Of a stretch of 64,000 nt of DNA, positions 23,852-33,170 are shown piece by piece. Position numbers and translations under genes: made by a program. The stretch covers positions 55,704,915 through 55,768,914 of the forward strand of contig JAOANR010000006.1 in NCBI GenBank assembly GCA_030278955.1, in the 5' to 3' direction. The notes under the pieces are model-generated. The model was not told the origin of the DNA. It did not search any database and worked only from the letters and a program-made list of their open reading frames with translations. This DNA is from Hygrophila difformis. Lineage: Eukaryota > Streptophyta > Magnoliopsida > Lamiales > Acanthaceae. Each line of letters begins with the position of its first letter. Position 1 is the first letter of the stretch.

Positions 23852-25077
23852 TTACTCATCCGCCACACTAACCAGCTCATATTCAACAAGTGAGAGATTG
23901 TTATTCTCCTTCACTTCAAATGTAGCAGGTTCAGTCACCTCAATGAGGCCCCATTTGTCCACAGCAAGCCTCATAGATCCCTTGAACATGTCAATCTTTG
24001 CATTTCGAAGTATCACAGTAACCCCAGGCTTCATCAAATCAACTGAGGATAAAATTAAAAGGATAAATAGGTGACAAGAACGCATACCCGTAATGACTGC
24101 GGTGGGACTAAAGTAATGGTCTAAAGATCAAAGACCCAAAACATACACATACTCAAGCAACAAAAACAATCAGCAAAGAATAAGTAAATGACATGAATGA
24201 ATACCAGTCATGATTGTCAATGGAAATGTACATTGCTCAGTCTAAAATCAAAAGATCCAAAAACAGAATTATTGACACAGTAATGTGATGATAAGCAAAG
24301 TTAGATTCTAAGATTAAATCGATCAGATAATGAATCCTAGCCACTCAAAGACATTTCCAAGCAAGATTACAGGTCCTTCACTTTTACTATTCCTTTCTAA
24401 ATGCAAATAAACATACCAAACAATGAAGTAAAAAAAAAAAAAAGTGCATATTCAGTTAAAATGGTAGTAATAAACCAAGAGATCAACTTTTCCACTACAA
24501 CACTCAGATTGGAACAAGATGTAAATCACAATGTTTTGAGACTGATATATCCCATCACAGAACACAAATATATGATGCTACCCATCAATGCTAATATGCT
24601 ATGGTCCAAACCACAAAATTGCAGAATGTTGCTGAATGCTGATAATGACAACCTCCACAGAAACTATTCCAGTATAGCTTGATAGTTATACTATTAAACA
24701 TTCAAAATATAATAATAAAAGAATGATCAAATAAGTATTTTGTTTATTAAAATGTCCCCCCATTCATGAATTCTAGCTTCTTACAGTTAAAAGGTTTTGA
24801 ACATTAGTAGAAACAGCAACATAAGCCGGCAGAGTAAGGGGATGAAGATATAGATACCCTGTTCGTTACGGGCAGTGAACAGAATAGAAGCGGTGTCGTC
24901 GGCGACGAGGCACTCGGCAATGCGAGTGTTGCGGAGGTGAGGAGAAGTGGCGGCGCCTTTCTTGAGCACGGTTTTGGAGTTGAGGACGTTGACGATGAGG
25001 GTGTGGCCGGAGGTCTCGGGCTTCATGGATTCGACCTTGACGAAGAGCGGCTTCCTGAGAGAGGATTTGGGCGGCAT
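23852..25077 (-). CDS. Small OB-fold nucleic-acid-binding protein (At4g28440-like)
   Basis: Two exons, 25077-24858 and 24042-23852, join in frame to 136 aa. The start ATG at 25077 gives MPPKSSLRKPLFVKVESM; the open frame continues upstream, but the family begins here. The body (KPETSGHTLIVNVLNSKTV, IAECLVADDTASILFTARNEQ, then VDLMKPGVTVILRNAKI and MRLAVDKWGLIE) is the single OB fold of a plant family related to the SOSS-B/hSSB single-stranded-DNA-binding fold. Molecular function in plants is poorly defined. It is a stand-alone gene with an 815-bp intron. Confidence 0.85.
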
Positions 25078-25363
25078 GATTGGATTGGGGGATATGAAAT
25101 TGGGTGGGAAATGAGAAAAGTAAAACCCTAGAGAGTGGAGTGAAGGGTGAAGAGTGAAGGAGAGAATAAAATGGGGGAAAAGGAAATACTTCGCCAATAG
25201 GGATTTTGGGATGTGAAGTGTGATTGGATTGGATGATTCAAATCAAGACTCTCTGGCTGCCTACGCTCTGCACTCCATTTGCTTTTCCAACAACTTTCAA
25301 TTGCTTCCTTATTACTCAATTTTCATTTGAAATTTTCCAAAAAATTTAATAAACAATCTAATA

Positions 25364-25573
25364 CTTCCTCCATTGCTTTTTAATTACCACGCATCCACAC
25401 GAGTAAAAATTATGAAAATTTCATATTCTAAATCTATGCGATTAGATGAATCCAACAAGATCTCAATTGACTATATTTTATCTTATATAATTGTATGAAA
25501 AAAGTTGAATCAAAATTACTCAATGAATAGTGACAAAACACCATATGTGTCAATTAATTAGGAACGGAGGAAG
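25364..25573. mobile_element. Stowaway MITE, first of a cluster
   Basis: CTTCCTCC at the left and GGAGGAAG at the right, with TA on both sides (25362-25363 and 25574-25575). The interior CCAACAAGATCTCAATTGAC is shared with neighbouring copies. Confidence 0.8.
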
Positions 25574-25577
25574 TATA

Positions 25578-25837
25578 TTTCATCCGTCTCGGTATAATTA
25601 TTACGTTTGATTTTTTTACATTATTCACTGTTTAAGTTTGATTTAAATTTTTATCATAGTTATGTAAGAAAAAACATAGTCAAGTGAGATCTTGTTAGAT
25701 TCATCTAATTTTGCAGTTTTAGACTATCAAATTTTTATAATTTTTTATTATACACAATTTAAGTTATTAACCGTTAAAAATATGTATTGGCATACGTGCC
25801 GGGTGGATCCGTAACAAAAATATTGAGACGGAGGTAG
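25578..25837. mobile_element. Stowaway MITE, second of a cluster (inverted orientation)
   Basis: The left end is near TTCATCCGTCTCGGTATAAT, and the right end TATTGAGACGGAGGTAG precedes TA. The interior AGTGAGATCTTGTTAGATTC is the inverse of the family motif. It nearly abuts the first copy, leaving only a few bases of TA-rich DNA between them. Confidence 0.7.
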
Positions 25838-25850
25838 TACTACACATTTA

Positions 25851-26087
25851 CTTCATCAATCTTACGAATCCACTTTTCACGCAGTTTAATGTACATTTTA
25901 AACATTAATAATTCAAGTTCAGTATAAGTAAAAATTCTAAAAATTCGATACTTAAAAACTACTCGAAACGAATCTAACAAGATCTCACTCTACTAACTTG
26001 TATAACTATGATAAAACTTTAAGTGAGATTCTCTGTGTGAATAGTAGCATATTACCAAACGTCAAATTCATTACAAGACGGAGGTAG
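25851..26087. mobile_element. Stowaway MITE, third of a cluster
   Basis: Left CTTCATCAATCTTACG and right CAAGACGGAGGTAG between TA duplications (25849-25850 and 26088-26089). The interior AACAAGATCTCACTC is the family motif. Confidence 0.65.
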
Positions 26088-26097
26088 TATTTAATAC

Positions 26098-26265
26098 AAT
26101 AATATTTTGAAATATAATGAAGTAAAAGTTATAAAAAAAGTTATATTATAAAACTATGCGAAAAGACGAGTCCAACAAGATCTCACTGGATCATATCTGT
26201 TTTATATAAATATAACAAAAAATTAGGTCAAACATATATGAACAGTGTAAAAAGTTCAAATGGTT
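26098..26265. mobile_element. Stowaway MITE fragment without ends
   Basis: Contains the family interior CCAACAAGATCTCACTGG and the following AT-rich arm, but recognisable terminal repeats are lost. Confidence 0.5.
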
Positions 26266-26599
26266 GTTAAAGGAGAAATTTAATTTGATTCTAGCAAAAT
26301 GTATCGGGATTAAGCAAATATATCGGATTCGAATCTTTGTGTATGCAATGCAAAATTATATTTTTTTAGAGATAATCCTACAATGTCCACCGAATCTCAA
26401 GAATTAGTCTTCATTTACATAGTGAGATAAATGACTAAATGAGTTGTCATTAATGTAGTTATAGGACGATAAAGATATTCAAATAGATTTTGAACCATTA
26501 TGGAAATAAATGTAAGTAATGAGATTATTTTGGTCTTTATGCCACGGCAAAAAAGGCCAAAAAAAAAGCCTTTTTCTGTTCGATTTTTCTAAATCGGCC

Positions 26600-26755
26600 A
26601 TCTACTAATTTTTGGCACCTATAATTCTCTATATTTCTTAATTAAATTCAATTTGATCCTTTTCTCATTAATCTAAAAAAATTAGACAAATCTAGCATTA
26701 TAATTAACTGACCTGATCCTATTTATTCGAATTAGGATTTGAAACCCGATTTTGT
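26600..26755. repeat. Left arm of a long inverted repeat enclosing the Harbinger element
   Basis: The run from about CTACTAATTTTTGGCACC through AATTCAATTTGATCC, AATTAGACAAATCTAGCATT and GAATTAGGATTTGAAACCC is matched in inverse at 32755-32975. The arms are imperfect and about 6 kb apart; without the Harbinger insertion they would enclose roughly 0.8 kb. Confidence 0.7.
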
Positions 26756-26908
26756 TTTTATCCGTCTTCCAATCCCCCAATCTAATCCCCAATCTGCTTC
26801 TTCCTAAAATCGTAATCCTTAGACCACCTCCAACGCACCGCCATTTTTGGCGTTGGAGGGGAAAATGGCGGTTGCGGACGCTCCAATGCGCCCGCAAAGA
26901 TTGCGGCC

Positions 26909-26966
26909 GGGAACGCCATTTTTTGGCGTTCCCGCACAGTGCACCGCAATTTTTTGCGGTGCACTG
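26909..26966. repeat. Two adjacent perfect hairpins near the left Harbinger end
   Basis: GGGAACGCC and GGCGTTCCC pair at 26909-26933, and CAGTGCACCGCAA and TTGCGGTGCACTG pair at 26937-26966, each with a short T loop. Earlier at 26845-26885 the same GCGTTGGAG and GCGGACGCTCC themes recur. No comparable GC-rich hairpins are seen at the right end, so the subterminal structure is asymmetric. Confidence 0.8.
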
Positions 26967-27278
26967 TTCATCACCGCTATCCCCTTTATTTTTTTATTTT
27001 TTTTCTCTTTTTTTTATTTACTTTGTTATTTGATCTTTTTTTTTCATTTTTGTTTTATTTTTTTTATAATTTTTTTATTTTTCTTTTATTTGAATTATTT
27101 TCTTTCTTCTCTATTTTTTTAAAATTTAAGTTTATATTTTTTATTTTAATATATTAAATTTAATATAAACATAATAAAATAAAAATCATTAGATTAAAAT
27201 ACCATAACATTAAATTTAAATTGAAATGAGATACAAATGTAGTGATAAATTAATTAAAACATAATACAGTAAACTAAA

Positions 27279-28283
27279 TTAATAATCTCCCAAATCATGG
27301 CCAGATCCGGAACCCCCGATGTCTCCAAAGTAATTTTGAAAGCCAAAATTAGTGTTGGGAGTGGATGAAGACTGCTCACTCATTCTCTCCATTATTTCGG
27401 CTTGTGATTGTTGGATGAACATACGTCGGATGGGATCGGAAATTGTCATTGGATCAATCAACATGGTTTCTTGATCTTGCTTCTTCCTGGCCAACTCATT
27501 CGCCTGTTCAATAGCAGCAATCTTCCGATCTTGGGATTTCTTTGTCTCCTCATAATATGCCTGCATTTGTTTATTACTTTCCAACAATGAATTAACAAAA
27601 ACAGAAATATCTTCACATTTCTTCTTTTTCAGTTTAGATTTTTTAACACCCAAAGGGCGTTGAGATCCAAATCCAGATCCACTGTCGCTACCATCAGTTA
27701 AATTGACAGAAAAAGGAATTGAGGGAGGTGACATAGGAGATTCGGGCATCGAGGTATTTGAACTGAGTGATTGAGTTGAAAAATCTTCACATCGTGATTT
27801 TTGGGCCTTGCAAGAGAACTTTTCGAAATCCTTCATAATATCCCACACATGCTCAAATTTGAATCCTTTGGCATACTTCTTTTCCATCATCATCAGCTCC
27901 TTCGCTCGATTCATCTGCATATTTACTAAAGTTTTAGAATATCTATTGACATACATGAAAACAGATTGTCAAATACATATCTAAACTTACCAAATCATTT
28001 GTGGAGATACCACTTGGTTTCATATACACGACTTGTTGGATGCAAGATTTAAGCTTCGCCGTGGCCGCCAAGATGGTCTGCATTCGGCTCTCAACGGAAC
28101 GCCAGCTTCTATCCGGAACAGATTTATTGGGTTTTTGTAGGTTCAATGTATCAGTAACACGTTGCCAGAACATTTCTTTTTTTGGGATATGCCAATTTCA
28201 GGATCTTGGGAAATTTCGATGTATGCATGACAAAGTTGTTTATCTTCATCAATGCTGTAATTGGCATTTCTTGAGCTTGCCAT
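27279..28283 (-). pseudogene. Harbinger ORF1: Myb/SANT-like, NAM-associated DNA-binding protein
   Basis: ATG at 28283 opens MASSRNANYSIDEDKQLCHA, a Myb-like trihelix start. A one-base shift in the A-run at about 28174-28180 moves it into the frame of FWQRVTDTLNLQKP, RSWRSVESRMQTIL and YMKPSGISTNDL. A 76-bp intron (27990-27915) then joins to MNRAKELMMMEKKYAKGFKFEHVWDIM and the basic SKLKKKKCEDISVFV coiled segment, ending at 27279. PIF/Harbinger elements need this second protein with the transposase. Such ORFs are often misannotated as host genes or as glutathione S-transferase T3-like. Confidence 0.8.
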
Positions 28284-28396
28284 AGAGAATAAATGAAAGA
28301 AAGGAGAGTATATGGTTGAAAGATATGTTGTAAATGAAATGTGGGAGGTGTAGAGTCTATTCCACTAGAACTTATTTATAAGTAAAGTTCTCACAA

Positions 28397-29250
28397 ATCA
28401 AACGGTCAAGATCCTACCGACAAATCTAATGTTTCGGATTTAAAGAATGAATCCAATGGTTCAGATTGAGTCGTTTGAATTGGATGCCACATCAACGGTC
28501 AAGATTCTACCGACAAATCTAATGGTTCGGATTTAAAGAATGAATCCAATGGTTCAGATCGAGTCGTTTGAATTGGATGCCACATCAACGGTCAAGATCC
28601 TACCGACAAATCTAATGGTTTGGATTTAAAGAATGAATCCAATGGTTCAGATCGAGTCGTTTGAATTGGATGCAACATCAACGGTCAAGATCCTACCGAC
28701 AAATCTAATGGTTTGGATTTAAAGAATAAATCCAATGGTTCAGATCGAGTCGTTTGAATTGGATGCCACATCAACGGTCAAGATTCTACCGACAAATCTA
28801 ATGGTTCGGATTTAAAGAATGAATCCAATCGTTCAGATCGAGTCGTTTGAATTGGGTGCCACATCAACGGTCAAGATCCTACCGACAAATCTAATGGTTT
28901 GGATTTAAAGAATGAATCCAATGGTTCAGATCGACTCGTTTGAATTGGATGCCACATCAACGGTCAAGATCCTACCGACAAATCTAATGGTTCGGATTTA
29001 AAGAATGAATCCAATGGTTCAGATCGAGTCGTTTGAATTGGATGCCACATCAACGGTCAAGATCCTACCGAAAAATCTAATGGTTTGGATTTAAAGAATT
29101 AATTCAATGGTTCAGATCGAGTCGTTTGAATTGGATGCACATCAACGGTCAAGATCCTACCGACACATTCAATGGTTCAGATTATGTCTTTTTAAATAAT
29201 ATTCCACATTAACGGTCAAGATCATACCGACACATTTAATGGTTCAGATT
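28397..29250. repeat. 93-bp minisatellite array, about nine units
   Basis: The landmark ATCAACGGTCAAGAT starts at 28491, 28584, 28677, 28770, 28863, 28956, 29049 and 29141: exactly 93 bp apart six times, then 92. A first degenerate unit begins about 28397 and two truncated ones follow to about 29250. Units differ by few substitutions (TTCGGATT or TTTGGATT, CTCGTT or GTCGTT). The array lies between the divergent ORF1 and transposase start codons, where both promoters must sit. Confidence 0.95.
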
Positions 29251-29386
29251 GAAAGCATAAATCCAATGGCTCGTATTCTTTATAGAAAATATTCAATTTC
29301 TCTATTTAAGGTAGACATCTTGTTTAGAATTACACATTCAAATTTTCATTGTATTCTGATTAAAAAAAAAAAAAAATCTTAGGATA

Positions 29387-30680
29387 ATGAATCACATCTT
29401 CGACGATGATGACGACTTTGAAGAGCTCCAACAAAGATTACTTCAACAGATGCAGCACAATAATCTTGCAATAGGGGCATTACTAGCATCCCAAAATTCA
29501 ACAAATGTTCATGGTGGTTCAGTTCGTGGGCGTAGAGTAATCCATCGTGATCGAGAAGGAGCTGCCGAACGACTTTTCAATGACTACTTTTCCGAAACTC
29601 CAACCTTCAATGAAGAGATGTTTCGCAGACGTTTTCGGATGTCTCGAAATTTATTTCTTCGTATTGTTGAAGCTTTAAGAAGCCACGACGAGTACTTCGT
29701 TCAACGTATAGATGCACTTGGGAGACCGGGTTTGTCCACTCTACAAAAGGTTACAACTGCCTTTCGGGTGTTGGCATACGGAATGCCGGCGGATGCAGTC
29801 GATGAATACATAAATATTGGTGAGTCAACTACAATTGAATGTGTGAAAAGGTTTTCTCGTGCAATCGTTGAAATATTTTCCAACCAATATATGAGATCTC
29901 CTAATCCGAATGATGTTGCTAGACTACTGTATATTGGTAAACAACGTGGATTTCCAGGGATGTTAGGCTCTCTAGATTGCATGCATTGGAGGTGGAAAAA
30001 TTGTCCAACTGCTTGGGCAGGGCAATATGCGGGACGTAGTGGAAAACTGACAATAATCCTTGAAATTATTGCTGATTACGATCTTTGGATATGGCATGCG
30101 TAGTTTGGTATGCCAGGGTCCAATAATGATATAAATGTTTTGGAAAGATCTCATCTTTTTGCAGATCTGGCTAGAGGCATCGCTCCACCAGCACATTATG
30201 TCATCCAAGGAAAAGTGTACGATATGGGTTATTACCTCGCGGATGGAATATATCCAAAGTGGGCAACACTTGTTCAAACTATTCACGATCCTCGCACAGA
30301 AAAAAAAAAAGAGGTATTTTGCAATGAAACAAGAGTCGTGTAGGAAGGATGTCGAGTGGGCGTTTGGAGTTCTTCAAAGCCGGTTTGCAATTGTTGCAAA
30401 TCCTTCCCGATATTGGAGCAAGGATGATTTGCATGATATAATGTCTGCGTGTATTATCATGCACAATATGATAATTGAGGATGAGCGGGATCTCAATATA
30501 CCCATCGATGAAGCAAGAGAAGTTCCTATCCCAGACGTTGAAATTGTGAATGAAGGACTCGATCAATTCCAGACATTTCTTTCCCGATTTAAGAAAATTA
30601 AGGACAAAGATGCACATATATCACTTCGTAATGCTTTGATTGAACATTTGTGGGAAGAACGCATGAGTTATGATGTTTAA
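29387..30680 (+). pseudogene. Harbinger DDE transposase, disabled
   Basis: The frame from 29387 encodes the N-terminus and the first half of the catalytic core (MSRNLFLRIVEALRSHD, GFPGMLGSLDCMHWRW with the first Asp). It meets a TAG at 30101-30103, directly before FGMPGSNNDINVL with the second Asp. The third acidic residue is in VEWAFGVLQSRF after a length change in an 11-A run (30300-30310), so the frame must shift again. The last segment ends MSYDV at 30680. Two lesions therefore inactivate an otherwise family-length protein (about 400 aa). The family cuts and pastes DNA at TTA/TAA targets. Confidence 0.88.
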
Positions 30681-31972
30681 TGTATTATGAGTTATGAAAT
30701 ATGTTTAATAAATTGTTTGTTTTTAATTTTTTTTTGTAATATAATTTTAAATTTTATTCATTATTAAAAAATTAATTAATATTAAAAAATAATTTTAATG
30801 ATAATTATTAATGTACATAAATATAAATACAAAGTAATTATTATTTTTAATTAAATAATTTAAATATAAAAATTAAATATGTTATATATATTTAAAATAT
30901 GTATTAATATAATTGATAAATGTAATATTATATAAATAGTAAAGAGAATCAAAATAGAATATTCTATTGTAGAGAGAAATTTAGAATTGTGGGTTGGAGA
31001 GGGATAGTAGAAAACTGTAAATTACGATCTTTGGATATGGCATGCGTAGTTTGGTATGCCAGGGTCCAATAATGATATAAATGTTTTGGAAAGATCTCAT
31101 CTTTTTGCAGATCTGGCTAGAGGCATCGCTCCACCAGCACATTATGTCATCCAAGGAAAAGTGTACGATATGGGTTATTACCTTGCGGATGGAATATATC
31201 CAAAGTGGGCAACACTTGTTCAAACTATTCACGATCCTCGCACAGAAAAAAAAAGAGGTATTTTGCAATGAAACAAGAGTCGTGTAGGAAGGATGTCGAG
31301 CGGGCGTTTGGAGTTCTTCAAAGCCGGTTTGCAATTGTTGCAAATCCTTCCCGATATTGGAGCAAGGATGATTTGCATGATATAATGTCTGCGTGTATTA
31401 TCATGCACAATATGATAATTGAGGATGAGCGGGATCTCAATATACCCATCGATGAAGCAAGAGAAGTTCTTATCCCAGACGTTGAAATTGTGAATGAAGG
31501 ACTCGATCAATTCCAGACATTTCTTTCCCGATTTAAGAAAATTAAGGACAAAGATGCACATATATCACTTTGTAATGCTTTGATTGAACATTTGTGGGAA
31601 GAACGCATGAGTTATGATGTTTAATGTATTATGAGTTATGAAATGTGTTTAATAAATTGTTTGTTTTTAAATTTTTTTTTTGTAATATAATTTTAAATTT
31701 TATTCATTATTAAAAAATTAAATTAATATTAAAAAATAATTTTAATATGATAATTATTAATGTACATAAATATAAATACAAAGTAATTATTATTTTTAAT
31801 TAAATAATTTAAATATAAAAATTAAATATGTTATATATATTTAAAATATGTATTAATATAATTGATAAATGTAATATTATATGAATAGTAAAGGGAATCA
31901 AAATAGAATATTCTATTGTAGAGAGAAATTTAGAATTGTGGGTTGGAGAGGGATAGTAGAAAACTTGTAAAT
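30075..31972. repeat. 946-bp tandem duplication of the transposase 3' half
   Basis: ATTACGATCTTTGGATATGG begins at 30075 and again at 31021, and the two units then run nearly identically to about 31020 and 31972. The duplicated unit includes the transposase C-terminus, its AT-rich 3' flank and a degenerate copy of the terminal repeat (GTGGGTTGGAGAGGGAT at about 30989). Both units keep the same TAG, so the stop came before the duplication. Their A-runs differ (11 and 9 A). Confidence 0.93.
31056..31624 (+). pseudogene. Second copy of the transposase C-terminal half
   Basis: Encodes MPGSNNDINVL, VERAFGVLQSRF and ...MSYDV, as in the first copy, with a frameshift in the 9-A run near 31245-31253. 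It lacks the N-terminal half and is preceded by the duplicated TAG. It retains VERAFGVLQ, whereas the first copy has VEWAFGVLQ. Confidence 0.85.
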
Positions 31973-32164
31973 CTAACTGTAAAATAGAGATAATATAACT
32001 GTAAAATAGAGGTGTGGGTTGGAGATGGCCTTACAGTTTCACAAAATCAAATCGAATGCATCTGATGAAGCTCGTAGGGCAGAAGGGACAATCAATTCAA
32101 CTCCAACTTCCTATTCTTTTACACCCTCATCTGAAGAGGGCACCCACCCTAAGATAAGAAAAGC

Positions 32165-32750
32165 ACTGACTGTCCAACGGAGACAACAATGAATCAATTT
32201 CCTTATGCGATTTTCCTCTCAATTCCGACCGGCAAGACTCCATTTCCAAAAACAACCGCCGATCCTTCTCCGAGCCAGTGGATTTCTTTTGAGTTCCTCA
32301 ACGATTTCGCCTCCCTCTTCGAAATATCGCACACCCAAGACAATTTCTATTGCTGCAAGCTCGTCCCCTACGCCGCCGCGCAACACCGCCGATTCATCAA
32401 ATCGCTCTTTCAACACAATCAATATCGCTCGATAGATGCATCCTCCACCACGATGACAACAACGGCCTACAGCGGCGATTCCTTTGCGATTGAAATCTGA
32501 GGCGTCATCTAGGGATTTTAGTCCGAAATGGCTCATTTTGATGTTTGGTCGCCCACTTAAATTCCACCAGGAATGGGATTTCCCGTGGTGTGACAAACCG
32601 GCAGATCCGCCGGAATCCTGGGAGCATTGTCCCCGGATGGATGCCGGAGAAGGAGTTCCGGCTAATCGGAGAAATTGGAGAAGTTTTTGGAGCCATGATT
32701 TTTTGGGAGTATTGAGTTGCGAAGAAGCAGATCCGGATCGGAGGCCAAAA
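32165..32750 (+). pseudogene. GC-rich gene-like fragment inside the inverted-repeat element
   Basis: This stretch is GC-rich and purine/pyrimidine balanced, unlike its AT-rich surroundings. The frame from ATG 32205 reads like a plastid transit peptide (rich in Ser, Arg, Pro and Thr, few acidic residues; RPARLHFQKQPPILLRASG) and stops at 32435. Further downstream another frame remains open (FHQEWDFPWCDKPADPPESW). No family was recognised. Its position between long inverted repeats suggests a captured host exon, as in Pack-type elements, but this is inference. Confidence 0.4.
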
Positions 32751-32754
32751 AAAA

Positions 32755-32975
32755 AAGGGGTTTCAAATCCTAATCTGAATAAACAGGGTCGGGTCAACCC
32801 AGTTATTTGTAATGCTAAATTGTCTAATTTTTTGGGATTAGTAAAAAAAAGATCAAATTGGATTTAATTTTTTTTTTGCAGAACAGGGCTTAAACACTTG
32901 GCTAAATTCCAATCCTATCAAATTGGATTTAATTAAAAAATGTAGAAGACTATATGGGGTCAAAAACTAATAGAG
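32755..32975. repeat. Right arm of the long inverted repeat
   Basis: GGGGTTTCAAATCCTAATCTGAAT, then TAATGCTAAATTGTCTAATTTTT, GATCAAATTGGATTTAATT (twice, near 32850 and 32917) and GGGGTCAAAAACTAATAG mirror 26600-26755. The small internal duplication of TCAAATTGGATTTAATT makes this arm longer than the left one. Confidence 0.7.
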
Positions 32976-32987
32976 GAAATATTAATT

Positions 32988-33153
32988 TTTTTTTTGGAGG
33001 AGCCATTGAAGGCCTGGAAAGGGGTGGTGGGAGCCCATGCCACACAATTACAAAGGGGAAATAAAGGGAGGGATAGGGGGCCGGTGGGAATCGAACCTCC
33101 AACCTTCCGTTGGAAGTCAAGGGACTTAACCGCTTGGGCTAGGTCCTCATCCC
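32988..33153 (-). mobile_element. tRNA-derived SINE with 17-bp target duplication
   Basis: TAGAGGAAATATTAATT flanks the element perfectly on both sides (32971-32987 and 33154-33170). On the minus strand the 5' part is tRNA-like: a box-A region CCTAGCCCAAGCGGTTAAG and box B GGTTCGATTCCC, then an unrelated body, then an A-rich tail (T-run at 32988-32995 on the plus strand). The target is the outer edge of the right inverted-repeat arm. RNA polymerase III transcription is known for such elements; mobilisation depends on a LINE. Confidence 0.92.
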
Positions 33154-33170
33154 TAGAGGAAATATTAATT

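Larger units (their letters stand above)
26822..32031. mobile_element. PIF/Harbinger-type DNA transposon (5.2 kb, inactive coding)
   Basis: TTA occurs at both borders (26819-26821 and 32032-32034), with terminal inverted repeats GACCACCTCCAACGC at the left and GTTGGAGATGGCC at the right. That is the canonical PIF/Harbinger signature. Inside, two genes are divergently transcribed: a Myb-like/NAM-associated ORF1 on the minus strand (27279-28283) and a DDE transposase on the plus strand (29387-30680). A 93-bp minisatellite lies between them. The right half contains a 946-bp tandem duplication. Both genes carry disabling changes, so the copy is non-autonomous now. Confidence 0.92.

Noticed and set aside
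24787..25197. Longer N-terminus for the OB-fold protein starting at 25197
   Set aside because: The extra 40 residues are Phe/Ser/Pro-rich 5'-UTR-like sequence; homologues start near the ATG at 25077.
27279..27956. Host transcription-factor-like gene (NAM-associated domain)
   Set aside because: It lies within the Harbinger terminal repeats, divergent from the transposase, and is the element's ORF1.
28397..29250. Regular direct repeats that superficially resemble a CRISPR array
   Set aside because: The whole 93-bp unit repeats with no unique spacers, and the context is a plant transposon, so it is a minisatellite.
33060..33150. Apparent tRNA gene on the minus strand (box A and box B present)
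   Set aside because: The arms do not fold into a complete tRNA, and the segment is the head of a SINE bounded by 17-bp target duplications.
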